Assembly (NCBI GenBank): GCA_047974745.1
Contig: JBKECO010000014.1
Location: 43,443-107,442, forward strand
Reading direction: 5' to 3'
DNA: 64,000 nucleotides
DNA from: JBKECO01 sp047974745
GTDB taxonomy: Bacteria; Bacillota; Clostridia; Lachnospirales; Lachnospiraceae
Shown here piece by piece: positions 16,620-25,248 of the stretch. Both the position numbers and the translations under genes were made by a program. Positions within the stretch are counted from its first letter, which is position 1; the number at the start of each line of letters is the position of its first letter. The notes beneath the pieces were generated by a model. That model did not search any database. It saw nothing but the letters and a program-made list of their open reading frames with translations, and had not been told where the DNA came from.

Positions 16620-18743
16620 TCACGCTCCCTTCAGTTCGTTTGCGGGACTGATCTGATAACCCTTACCCTTCATTCGTTCGATCACTGTTCCACTTTCCTG
16701 TTTGTTTGAGTTGCTGAGCAGAATATAGACTCCACCATTCCCATCAGAGCCAATATAGTCCGTCATTCGAAGGGATGACAGTATATCATCCACCTGAGAA
16801 CCAGTGATCTGACCTTCCATTTTTAACAGACAGTATTCAGCGATCTTCTTTGTCTTTTTCTCCTCGGCGATCTCGATCATCTCCAGAAAAGCTTCCCACT
16901 TCAGCCATCCATTGACTTCGTCATACCGCTCTGCCCTGCGGGCATCCTCATAGGCCAGTGCCTCCTCAGTCACATCCACGATCAGCATGCGAAGCGTCCG
17001 CATAATGTTCAGAAAATAGAGTGACTGTTTTTCGAAGCTGACGGACTTAATGACGATCACCGCAAGAATATCATTTCCACGATCAATTGGAATTACATAA
17101 GCAGGTTCGTTTTCCCAAACATTGCCAATATAGATCTCTCCATATTTTATTGCATTTAAGATCGAAGGATAATTATATAGATTCCATGACTTTCCATCCA
17201 TCACGGAGTCCTCGCTCAATGCATGGATCAATCGAAGGTAACCGGAATTTGGATACATTTTATAAACTGCAACTGTTTCCGTTTCTAAAAGTTCGTGTAT
17301 CACATTCATGAGTTCAGAAAAAATACGCTCCGGCTGCAGGATCAGCAAACGGCTGACAGTCTCATATAGCTTCGTGATGCCGGTTCTTGATTCCAGTATT
17401 CGCTTCTCATATTCTTCTTTTATTTGTACATTTTCTAAGTTCACATTCTTGAGTTCTGTTAATTCTTCAGATAACATCTCATTATTACGCTGCGTCTCTC
17501 TCACTTTTTCACGAAGAGAGGAAAATTGATAGCTGATCAGTATTCCAAAGAATACAAAGGTAATCACTGCCAGTGAGGCTTCCGCATAGGAATAAAAATT
17601 GACCATTCTAAAGATACTTAGTCCTGAGACGATCAGATAGGCTCCTGATGCTAATACAATCGAAAACAGGGACTGCTGAACACCATAATAGAGTGCAATA
17701 ACAACGACGTAGATCAGCAGCCATGGAATCTGTGAAAATAACGGATGTTCCCTGCTGACCGAATATAAAGTGAATAAGATCAGGAAAATAAAAAGATTCT
17801 CTGCTGTTTTCCGCAGCGGAACTGAAAATCCTTCTCTCTTGTTCTTTGTCTTTTGCTCACTTTTGACATATTTGATCTTGGATTCCTGAAACAACTGTTC
17901 CAGTGAGTAAAAGTCTACCCATTCCAGTTCGTCTTTAATGATCTGGCATTGAACCAGGCTTTTGCCTTTCTGCTCTGTGTCCAGACCCTTCTTCTCGGAT
18001 CCTGTCCTTCCCAGAACTCTCTCGATCCAGTTTCGGATCTCTCGATAGGTGATCGAGGAGGAAGAAGCAACATGATACAATTCACCCTGTCCAAATTCCG
18101 CGACTCTCTTCACAGCCTCAAGAAAATCACCAATATAGATGGGCTGAAATACTTCGTTCGGACTGATGGATGTTATTTCTTCTTTCTCCACACTCCAGAA
18201 CAGCCTGCTCAAAAAATCCGTGTTCCCGCTTCGACACTCTGTGTCGAAGATCCAGCTTGCACGAATGATCGTGACAGGTAACTGAAAGGTCTCTCGATAC
18301 AGTCCCGCCAGATATTCTCCCTGTGCAAGAAGGGTACCCTTCTTTGTGACCGGTGCCATCTTTGAATCTTCATTCGCGTAGTCACTGACAACACCTAGTA
18401 CCTCTAGCGAGGAAAGGTAAATGAATTTTGCTACATGATACTTTTGGCTTAAGGACAACATAATTCTTAATACAGTCAGGTAGTCCTCATTTTCATCTTT
18501 CCAGGTCTCTTTGAGATAATAGAGTCCTGCAAAAACGATCACATCCGGCTTTACCGATGCCACAATATTTTCCAAAGTAACAGGGTTAACCGTGTACTGA
18601 TAGAACTGGTGCTTTCGGGCGGGGTCTGTGCTTGCGAGTAATTTCTGATCAGAAATGACTGCAACCTCATAATCCTCCTTCTTGAACTTTTCAATCATGG
18701 ATACTGCAAGAAAATCTTTGCTTCCTACATATAACAATTTCAT
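16620..18743 (-). CDS. pelD: PelD-like c-di-GMP receptor fused to a degenerate SDR domain
   Basis: 707 residues. Residues 1-290 form a short-chain dehydrogenase/epimerase-like fold. Its Gly-rich loop is broken (VGSKDFLA) and the YxxxK active site is missing (LLAQ near 138-141), so this part is probably not an enzyme. Four membrane helices (about 316-405), a coiled coil (405-450), a GAF domain (about 455-595) and a degenerate GGDEF domain (about 605-700) follow, as in PelD. The c-di-GMP inhibitory-site motif is intact as R659-M-T-D662, seven residues before the relic of GGDEF (NGG). In Pseudomonas, PelD binding of c-di-GMP switches on Pel synthesis. First gene of the operon; RBS GGGGGTGG. Confidence 0.85.
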   Translation of the reverse strand: MKLLYVGSKDFLAVSMIEKFKKEDYEVAVISDQKLLASTDPARKHQFYQYTVNPVTLENIVASVKPDVIVFAGLYYLKETWKDENEDYLTVLRIMLSLSQKYHVAKFIYLSSLEVLGVVSDYANEDSKMAPVTKKGTLLAQGEYLAGLYRETFQLPVTIIRASWIFDTECRSGNTDFLSRLFWSVEKEEITSISPNEVFQPIYIGDFLEAVKRVAEFGQGELYHVASSSSITYREIRNWIERVLGRTGSEKKGLDTEQKGKSLVQCQIIKDELEWVDFYSLEQLFQESKIKYVKSEQKTKNKREGFSVPLRKTAENLFIFLILFTLYSVSREHPLFSQIPWLLIYVVVIALYYGVQQSLFSIVLASGAYLIVSGLSIFRMVNFYSYAEASLAVITFVFFGILISYQFSSLREKVRETQRNNEMLSEELTELKNVNLENVQIKEEYEKRILESRTGITKLYETVSRLLILQPERIFSELMNVIHELLETETVAVYKMYPNSGYLRLIHALSEDSVMDGKSWNLYNYPSILNAIKYGEIYIGNVWENEPAYVIPIDRGNDILAVIVIKSVSFEKQSLYFLNIMRTLRMLIVDVTEEALAYEDARRAERYDEVNGWLKWEAFLEMIEIAEEKKTKKIAEYCLLKMEGQITGSQVDDILSSLRMTDYIGSDGNGGVYILLSNSNKQESGTVIERMKGKGYQISPANELKGA

Positions 18744-18784
18744 AAAGCCACCCCCTTAATGAAAAAATGCCAATCCTCTTTCTT

Positions 18785-18827
18785 CTTTCCAAACCAATTC
18801 TTTCCAAACCAACACTTTGCAAACCAA
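18785..18827 (-). repeat. Three 15-base direct repeats in the pelD leader
   Basis: CTTTCCAAACCAA occurs at 18785-18797 and 18800-18812, with a one-base variant at 18815-18827, exactly 15 bases apart. They lie 42-84 bases before the pelD start and could be a regulator-binding array or an RNA element. Confidence 0.6.
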
Positions 18828-18910
18828 TTCCTTCTAAAACAAGTGAACCTTCTTCTCCTTTCTGAATGTAACAAACATGTGATACTTCTATTGAACTATC
18901 ACTTTTATTC

Positions 18911-18938
18911 ATTATAATACATATTATTCATATATGAA
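18911..18938 (-). promoter_or_regulatory. Putative promoter of the Pel-like operon
   Basis: TATAAT (complement of 18911-18916) with a weak -35 (TTCATA, complement of 18933-18938) 16 bases away. It is the best -10 box in the AT-rich 18744-19127 gap and would give a leader of about 160 bases that includes the 15-base repeats. The rest of the gap shows no gene or known riboswitch by eye. Confidence 0.4.
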
Positions 18939-19127
18939 ATAGTTATTTATTTTTTAACAATTTTATTTTCATAAATCTGTCTTTATTTATGATTTATTAA
19001 TTTTGTATTATCAAATCAAACTACATTCCAGTTTCAATCTATACTATAGCACCTATTGTCATATAATTCCCCACTCGAATGGGTAGTTTTGTGCAAATAT
19101 ACATTTATTGACAATGTCTATTTCCTA

Positions 19128-19628
19128 CTATATTTCTTCGTTAAAGACAGATTCCGTTTGATCCTGGATCGAATACTTTTTCTCGAAATCTGTTTCAAGC
19201 CCTTCAATCACCCTTAGTTCACTCACGATCCTGCCGATTTCTTTATTTGTCAAAAAGAGATTGTCTTTCATTGCCTGACCATTTCTTTTTGCGTCCTTAA
19301 TTATCTTACGGATCAAACCGAGAATATCTGACTCGGTTTCCAGTTGCCCGGCTTCCAGCTGCTCAGCTTCCAATTGCCTGGTTTCCGGTTGTCTGGTTTC
19401 CAGTTGTCTGGTTTCCAATTGCCTGGCGGCCATGTGCTCAGGTGTTGATTGCTTTCTATTTGCCTGATTTGTCATCCCATGGTCCACAGGCGCATGTCCC
19501 TCAACAATATTTTTAACGATCTGCTCTGCGCCCTGTCGGTCCTTGCTGTAAAGATACTCCAGATCTGTCAGTGTGACTGCTCCTCCACGTTGATATCGTT
19601 GATAGATTTCTTTCAGTTTTATGTCCAT
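19128..19628 (-). CDS. Hypothetical protein with a QLETR-type pentapeptide repeat
   Basis: About 166 residues from the ATG at 19628, which follows GGAGG. I do not recognise a family. A basic, hydrophilic N-terminal region (YQRYQRGGAVTLTDLEYLY) leads to a run of six pentapeptides (QLETR, QPETR, QLEAE and similar, about residues 69-98) and a helical C-terminus. No signal peptide or membrane segment is visible, so it is probably cytoplasmic. It lies 384 bases upstream of pelD on the same strand and is divergent from the GH13 gene. A link to the polysaccharide operon is possible but not shown. Confidence 0.6.
   Translation of the reverse strand: MDIKLKEIYQRYQRGGAVTLTDLEYLYSKDRQGAEQIVKNIVEGHAPVDHGMTNQANRKQSTPEHMAARQLETRQLETRQPETRQLEAEQLEAGQLETESDILGLIRKIIKDAKRNGQAMKDNLFLTNKEIGRIVSELRVIEGLETDFEKKYSIQDQTESVFNEEI
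19335..19424. repeat. Six 15-base tandem repeats inside a coding region
   Basis: Units of the form GGTTTCCAGTTGCCC start at 19335, 19350, 19365, 19380, 19395 and 19410. They differ at a few positions and encode the pentapeptide repeat on the minus strand, so changes in copy number would keep the reading frame. Confidence 0.85.
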
Positions 19629-19772
19629 AATGCCACCTCCATGCAGCTTTTCAGAATCCATTCTATATCAAATATATCGGGTATAAATCTAATTTTCCTG
19701 ACTGTAAATTTATGATATACTATACCAAATGACAGAATTTGACTAAATCAAACGCAAAAAGGAGAACATTTT

Positions 19773-21080
19773 ATGTGGGCTTATACAAGTGTATTTTATC
19801 AGATCTATCCCCTCAGTATCACCGGTGCACCTTTTAGAAATGATGGTGTGGAACGACACTCCATACTGCATCTAAAAGAGTGGCTCCCGCACATCCATTC
19901 ACTTGGTTGTGATGCTCTTTATTTTTCACCAGTCTTCGAATCTGACAGTCATGGATATGATACCAGAGATTATCGTAAAATCGATGTCAGACTGGGAACA
20001 AATGATGACTTTGCACAGGTGTGTCAGGAAGCAAAGAAACAGGGCTTTAAGATCATTCTGGACGGGGTCTTTCATCATGTAGGCAGAGGCAATTTCGCAT
20101 TTATTGATGTCTTGCAGAACAGGGAGAACTCAAAATATCTCCACTGGTTCCACATCGACTTAAATGGTAACTCGAATTACAATGACGGACTGTGGTACGA
20201 GGGATGGGAAGGGCATTATGAACTCGTGAAACTAAATCTGCAGAATGAAGATGTCATACAATATCTATTGGACTCAGTCGGATGCTGGATCGACTGGTGG
20301 GACATCGATGGTTTAAGGCTGGATGTTGCCTATTGTCTGGATGAATCCTTTTTGCGCCGCCTGCGAAATTACACGAATGAAAAAAAATCCGAATTCTTCC
20401 TATTAGGGGAGATGATCCATGGTGATTATAATCGACTTTTAAAAGACGGCCTGCTTCACTCAGTCACGAATTATGAATGCTACAAGGGTATCTATTCTGC
20501 GCTGAATTCCATGAATCTGTTTGAGATCGTGCATTCTATGATCCGGGAATTTGGTAATCCGGATGGAGGTATTTACCATGGTGCACATCTATTGTCCTTC
20601 GTGGATAATCACGATGTGTCAAGAATTGCAAGCATCCTTCAAAATCCTGCACATCTTCCGATTGCATATGCACTGCTGTTTGCAATACCGGGAATTCCAA
20701 TGATCTATTATGGAAGTGAGTGGGGAATTTCAGGAAATAAATCGGATGGAGATTCGGCACTTCGTCCCTGCTTAAGTACTTGGGAAGAGAATGCTTTGAG
20801 CGAATCCATTCGCAGCTTTGCAAGGATTCGTCTGTCCCATTCCTGCCTGCAATATGGCAGCTTTCAGTCACTAATACTCACAAATAAGCAGTGTGTATTT
20901 GCCCGAAATGATGGGCAGGAATGTATCTATATTGCAATCAATGCGGATGCAACCCCCTATAGGATCCAATTACAGACTCCGGATCAGGAACTGACAGATC
21001 TCGTGGATGGCACCTCCTATCAGGTCAGTAATGGAATTGTCCTCGAACCCTACAGAGCCTATTTTCTGATCCGCAAATAG
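19773..21080 (+). CDS. GH13 alpha-amylase-family glycosidase
   Basis: 435 residues, start after AAAGGAG. A single catalytic barrel with the GH13 motifs in order: DGVFHHVG (about 108), DGLRLDVAY with the nucleophile Asp (about 186), LLGEMI with the acid Glu (about 216) and FVDNHDVSR (about 283). A short C-terminal beta domain follows (about 365-435). No signal peptide, so it acts inside the cell on imported oligosaccharides; a maltodextrin- or cyclodextrin-cleaving enzyme is likely, but the subfamily cannot be fixed by eye. It stands alone, upstream of the fru operon. Confidence 0.85.
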   Translation: MWAYTSVFYQIYPLSITGAPFRNDGVERHSILHLKEWLPHIHSLGCDALYFSPVFESDSHGYDTRDYRKIDVRLGTNDDFAQVCQEAKKQGFKIILDGVFHHVGRGNFAFIDVLQNRENSKYLHWFHIDLNGNSNYNDGLWYEGWEGHYELVKLNLQNEDVIQYLLDSVGCWIDWWDIDGLRLDVAYCLDESFLRRLRNYTNEKKSEFFLLGEMIHGDYNRLLKDGLLHSVTNYECYKGIYSALNSMNLFEIVHSMIREFGNPDGGIYHGAHLLSFVDNHDVSRIASILQNPAHLPIAYALLFAIPGIPMIYYGSEWGISGNKSDGDSALRPCLSTWEENALSESIRSFARIRLSHSCLQYGSFQSLILTNKQCVFARNDGQECIYIAINADATPYRIQLQTPDQELTDLVDGTSYQVSNGIVLEPYRAYFLIRK

Positions 21081-21130
21081 AAAGAAAAGACATCCTAACC
21101 ATATTTTTAAAAAAATGGAATATTTTGACC

Positions 21131-21208
21131 GAAAATGATTTACAATGATTGAATTTGGTGTTATTATTCGATTAAGAAAAGCTTTTTCTCAAAATTCAGT
21201 CATTTTCA
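21131..21208 (+). promoter_or_regulatory. fru operon promoter flanked by inverted repeats
   Basis: TTTACA (21139-21144) and TATTAT (21162-21167) with a 17-base spacer form a promoter. GAAAATGA just upstream (about 21131-21138) and TCATTTTC just before the fruR ribosome site (about 21201-21208) are an inverted pair around it. DeoR-family FruR repressors usually control their own operon, so these are candidate operators. Confidence 0.5.
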
Positions 21209-21224
21209 ATCAACGGAGGTAGTT

Positions 21225-21977
21225 ATGTTAAGTGAGATGCGTTGGAAAGAAATTGTCGATATGGTAAACGACAAAAAAAGCGTGTCTGTCCTGGAGTTAT
21301 CCATGTTCCTGAACGCCTCTGAATCCACGATCCGAAGAGATCTTACTATTTTGGACCAAAAAGGATTGGTGAACAAGGTACACGGCGGAGCAACCACCAT
21401 CGAAAGCGGATTTGCCCAGATAGATGATGAAATATCCATCCGGGAGCAATTATTTCAAGAGGAAAAGAAACGGATCGCCAAATATGCCGCTTCTCTCATC
21501 GCACCTGGCGATTTCATCTTTCTGGATGCAGGAACTACGACCGGACACGTAATTGATTACCTGGAACACAAGGACACGATTTTTGTAACAAATGCTGTAA
21601 GCCATGCGCAAAAGCTTGCAGCAGCCGGATTTAAAGTGCACATTCTTGGCGGAGAAATGAAATCATCAACAGATGCCATCGTCGGTGCAGAAACAGTCAA
21701 AGCACTGGAGCGTTTCCATTTCACTAAGTGTTTTATGGGTACCAATGCCGCATCCCCTTCCAGAGGATTCAGCACACCGGAGCTAAATGAGGCACTGGTC
21801 AAGGAAAAAGCTATTCTGATGAGCAGAGAATGTTTCATTTTATGTGATGCAAGCAAATTCAGCAAAATCAGTCCTGTCAGATTCTGTCCGTTCAAGGATG
21901 CTGTCGTACTCACGACCAGTCTGCAGGACAAAAAACTCAGACAGTACACAAATATTGTGGAGGTGATGTCAAAATGA
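21225..21977 (+). CDS. fruR: DeoR-family repressor of the fructose operon
   Basis: 250 residues, RBS GGAGG. The N-terminal DeoR helix-turn-helix (about 5-55: RWKEIVDMVNDKKSVSV, ESTIRRDLTILDQKG) is followed by the DeoR sugar-phosphate sensor domain (about 75-235, with FLDAGTTT, LGGE and LCDASKF). It overlaps fruK by four bases. Family members of this operon type respond to fructose 1-phosphate, so derepression by fructose uptake is expected. Confidence 0.9.
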   Translation: MLSEMRWKEIVDMVNDKKSVSVLELSMFLNASESTIRRDLTILDQKGLVNKVHGGATTIESGFAQIDDEISIREQLFQEEKKRIAKYAASLIAPGDFIFLDAGTTTGHVIDYLEHKDTIFVTNAVSHAQKLAAAGFKVHILGGEMKSSTDAIVGAETVKALERFHFTKCFMGTNAASPSRGFSTPELNEALVKEKAILMSRECFILCDASKFSKISPVRFCPFKDAVVLTTSLQDKKLRQYTNIVEVMSK

Positions 21978-22894
21978 TCTATACTGTTACCTTTAACCCT
22001 TCTCTGGACTACATCATATCCCTGAGTGAATTTTCCTTAGGCAGCATCAATCGGACCGAAACAGAGCATATGCTTCCTGGCGGCAAGGGAATCAATGTTT
22101 CTATTGTACTCAACAATCTGGAAATCGAAAGCAAGGCACTGGGATTTATTGCGGGATTTACCGGCAGAGAAATTGAGCACAGAACACAACAGTTCGGCTG
22201 CAGTACTGACTTTATTGAACTTTCTTCCGGCTTGTCCCGCATCAATGTCAAACTGAGTATGAAGCCTGAGACAGAAATCAATGGTCAGGGTCCAATAATC
22301 ACTGAGGTTGCCGTCCATCAGTTATTTCAGCAACTGGATGCTCTGACCTCCGAGGACATTCTGATCCTGGCAGGGAGTATTCCTAATACCATGCCGAATA
22401 CCATCTATGAGGAAATTTTAGAGCGTATGCAGGAAAACGGCTGTAAGATCGTGGTCGATGCCACTGGTGATCTTCTTGTCCGAGTGCTCAAATACCACCC
22501 TTTCCTGATCAAGCCTAATCATCACGAGCTGGCAGAAATCTTTCAGACAACGTTCAAGAACGAAGATGACCTGATCTTTTACACTAGAAAAATTCAAGAA
22601 ATGGGAGCCAGAAATGTTCTGATCTCCATGGCCGGAGATGGTGCTATATTATTGGATGAAACAGGCGCCATACACAAATCTCCTGCTCCTAAAGGTACTC
22701 TGGTGAACTCTGTCGGCGCAGGTGATTCCATGGTCGCAGGCTTTGTTACCGGCTATCTGAAGAATGCAGATTATCGGGAAGCTTTTTATATGGGCGTTGC
22801 AACAGGAAGCGCAAGTGCATTTTCGAAAGATCTCGCAACAAAACCAGAAGTTATGGAACTATTGGATCAGTTAACTCAACCATCAAATAATTAA
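21974..22894 (+). CDS. fruK: 1-phosphofructokinase
   Basis: 306 residues, PfkB family. The substrate motif GGKGINVSIVLNNL (about 36-49) and the C-terminal signature VNSVGAGDSMVAGF with the catalytic Asp (about 246-259) are both intact. It converts fructose 1-phosphate to fructose 1,6-bisphosphate with ATP. ATGA overlap with fruR and position before the fructose PTS gene fix the role. Confidence 0.95.
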   Translation: MIYTVTFNPSLDYIISLSEFSLGSINRTETEHMLPGGKGINVSIVLNNLEIESKALGFIAGFTGREIEHRTQQFGCSTDFIELSSGLSRINVKLSMKPETEINGQGPIITEVAVHQLFQQLDALTSEDILILAGSIPNTMPNTIYEEILERMQENGCKIVVDATGDLLVRVLKYHPFLIKPNHHELAEIFQTTFKNEDDLIFYTRKIQEMGARNVLISMAGDGAILLDETGAIHKSPAPKGTLVNSVGAGDSMVAGFVTGYLKNADYREAFYMGVATGSASAFSKDLATKPEVMELLDQLTQPSNN

Positions 22895-22909
22895 TTGGGA
22901 GGAATGGAT

Positions 22910-24814
22910 ATGAGAGTCAGAGATCTATTATCGGTTGACAGCATTCAACTGAACGTAACAGCAAGTGATAAAAATGATGTCATTCAAAAGGCAGTTGATC
23001 TGATGCAGAAACGTGGCAATATTACAGATCGGGAAGCTTACGTAAAAGGTGTTTTTCTCCGGGAAGAGGAAGGAACGACAGGCATCGGTGAAGGAATTGC
23101 AATCCCCCACTGCAAAGGGGATGCTGTCAGCGCTCCCGGATTAAGTGCACTTGTGATTCCTCAAGGTGTGGATTACGATTCTCTGGATGGCGAGCCAGTC
23201 ACATTGCTCTTTTTGATCGCTGCACCAAACACAGAAGATAATATCCACCTTGATGTGCTGAGCAAGCTTTCTGTTCTACTCATGGACGAAGCTTTCACGA
23301 ACCGCCTGAGAACTGCTGAATCACCAGACGCTTTTCTATCGATCATCGATGCAGCAGAAGAAGCGGATGCAGCGAAATCAAATGAGCCGGAACCCGTTGC
23401 CGCAGCTGATGGCAAGTTGAAGATCCTCGCAGTGACGGCTTGTCCGACAGGTATTGCACATACCTACATGGCGGCTGAATCCATCGAGAAAAAAGCGAAA
23501 GAAAGAGGACACTGGGTCAAAGTAGAGACTCGTGGTTCCGGTGGAGCGAAGAACGTACTGACCGCTGATGAAATTGCAGCTGCTGACTGTATTATCGTCG
23601 CTGCAGATACAAATGTACCCATGGATCGTTTTGATGGAAAACCTGTAATTCAAACACAGGTATCTGTGGGAATCGGCAAATCTGACATGCTGATCGAAAA
23701 AGCAGAGAGTGGTACCGTTCCTATTTATCACAGCAGTGGAGGCGGCTCAAAAGCAAATGAAATTACAGGAAGCGAAAGTGTGGGAAGGCAGATCTACAAG
23801 CATCTGATGAGTGGTGTATCCCATATGCTCCCATTTGTTGTTGGCGGCGGTATACTGATCGCATTATCCTTTATGATCGATAGCTTCAGTGTGGATCTTT
23901 CGACCATAGCCGATAAGACAACCTTTGGTACGATTACACCTTTGGCCGCATTGTTCAATACCATTGGTGGAACAGCCTTTTCCTTTATGCTGCCGATTCT
24001 GGCAGGTTTTATCGCCATGAGTATTGCTGACAGACCGGGTCTTGCACTTGGTGTCGTTGGTGGTTCTATGGCAGCCACAGGAACATCAGGATTTCTGGGC
24101 GCCCTGATTCTGGGTTTTGCTGCCGGATATATCGTTCTGTTACTCAAAAAGGTATTTGCAAACCTGCCTGAAAAGCTTGACGGAATTAAACCTGTACTTT
24201 TATACCCCCTTTGCGGTATACTACTGACAGGTCTACTGGCTACTTTTATTGTGGAACCAGTCTTTGGCGGCATTAATACTGCACTGTATGGTGCCCTTGA
24301 TGCCATGAATTCTACCGGCAGTGTCCTGCTTGGAGTACTGCTCGGCGGTATGATGGCTGTGGATCTCGGTGGCCCGGTAAATAAAGCTGCTTATGTGTTT
24401 GGTGTAGCTTCCATTGCCTCAGGCAACTATGATATCATGGCAGCAGTCATGGTCGGAGGTATGACTCCTCCTCTTGCTGTTGCAGCTGCGACCATGCTCT
24501 ATAAAAACAAATTTACAGCCGAAGAAATCAAGGCAGGTCCTACAAATATCGTAATGGGTCTTTCCTTTATCTCTGAAGGTGCCATTCCATATGCAGCTGC
24601 AGATCCTCTGCATGTACTGCCGCCACTGATCGCCGGCTCTGCTTTAGCGGGTGGACTCTCAATGCTTTTTAATTGCACTCTCATGGCACCACATGGTGGA
24701 ATCTTTGTTTTTCCACTCGTTGGCAATGCATTGCTCTATCTTTTAGCCCTTGCCGCCGGAACCGTACTATCCACGTTCCTGCTTGGCATATTTAAGAAAA
24801 AAGTGGTACAGTAA
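22910..24814 (+). CDS. fruA: Fructose-specific PTS enzyme IIABC
   Basis: 635 residues from the ATG at 22910, seven bases after GGAGG; upstream in-frame starts sit on that site. Domains in order: IIA (about 1-150, phospho-His in AIPHCKG near residue 66), IIB-Fru (about 165-265, phospho-Cys in TACPTGIAHTYMAAE) and IIC (about 295-635, with about eight to ten membrane helices). It takes up fructose and phosphorylates it to fructose 1-phosphate for FruK. The domain order A-B-C is the usual Firmicute form. Confidence 0.95.
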   Translation: MRVRDLLSVDSIQLNVTASDKNDVIQKAVDLMQKRGNITDREAYVKGVFLREEEGTTGIGEGIAIPHCKGDAVSAPGLSALVIPQGVDYDSLDGEPVTLLFLIAAPNTEDNIHLDVLSKLSVLLMDEAFTNRLRTAESPDAFLSIIDAAEEADAAKSNEPEPVAAADGKLKILAVTACPTGIAHTYMAAESIEKKAKERGHWVKVETRGSGGAKNVLTADEIAAADCIIVAADTNVPMDRFDGKPVIQTQVSVGIGKSDMLIEKAESGTVPIYHSSGGGSKANEITGSESVGRQIYKHLMSGVSHMLPFVVGGGILIALSFMIDSFSVDLSTIADKTTFGTITPLAALFNTIGGTAFSFMLPILAGFIAMSIADRPGLALGVVGGSMAATGTSGFLGALILGFAAGYIVLLLKKVFANLPEKLDGIKPVLLYPLCGILLTGLLATFIVEPVFGGINTALYGALDAMNSTGSVLLGVLLGGMMAVDLGGPVNKAAYVFGVASIASGNYDIMAAVMVGGMTPPLAVAAATMLYKNKFTAEEIKAGPTNIVMGLSFISEGAIPYAAADPLHVLPPLIAGSALAGGLSMLFNCTLMAPHGGIFVFPLVGNALLYLLALAAGTVLSTFLLGIFKKKVVQ

Positions 24815-24838
24815 TTTCTCGTTCGAAAGGAGAACCAA

Positions 24839-25096
24839 ATGAAATCATTTGAATTTATCGTAACTGATGCACAGGGGATTCATGCACGTCCCGCTGGACT
24901 ATTTGTGAAATCTGCAGCATCTTATCCATGTGCGATCACCATCAAAAAAGGCGAACGCTCTGTTGATGCCAAACGAATCATGGGTGTCATGAGCCTGGGT
25001 GCAAAAAAGGGTGATACCGTTATCATTACTGCTGATGGAGAGAATGAGGATGAGGCAATTCTTGCATTAGAAGAATTTATGAAAGAAAATCTATAA
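24839..25096 (+). CDS. HPr-type phosphocarrier with Arg at position 46
   Basis: 85 residues, RBS AAAGGAG, 24 bases after fruA. Aligns over its full length with Bacillus HPr. The phosphorylation loop GIHARPAG has His15 and Arg17. At the regulatory site the usual KSIMGVMSLG reads KRIMGVMSLG, so Ser46 is Arg46. It should carry phosphate from enzyme I to FruA but should not be a substrate of HPr kinase. It could be a fructose-dedicated HPr or the cell's main HPr; no ptsI is present here to decide. Confidence 0.9.
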   Translation: MKSFEFIVTDAQGIHARPAGLFVKSAASYPCAITIKKGERSVDAKRIMGVMSLGAKKGDTVIITADGENEDEAILALEEFMKENL

Positions 25097-25132
25097 CGAA
25101 CCTGTTCATACAGGCGATGTATCTGTCCAAGG

Positions 25133-25177
25133 GAGGACCATTTTTTACATGAGATTGTAAAAAACTGGTTCTCTTTT
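25133..25177 (+). terminator. Terminator of the fru operon
   Basis: GGACCA-TTTTTTACA (25135-25149) pairs with TGTAAAAAACTGGTTC (25156-25171), followed by TCTTTT. The hairpin lies 40 bases past the HPr stop. Confidence 0.7.
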
Positions 25178-25248
25178 GGGAAAAATCCTTTAAACTACAC
25201 GCTTACCATTGTCGAACTTGGCTTATACCGGATACAGGGGGGAAGGTT

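Noticed and set aside
18691..18912. A 73-residue open frame overlapping the pelD start
   Set aside because: No ribosome binding site and it reads through the 15-base repeats; more likely the untranslated leader of pelD.
18744..19127. A c-di-GMP riboswitch upstream of pelD
   Set aside because: The conserved GEMM core was not seen; regulation by c-di-GMP is better supported at the protein level through PelD.
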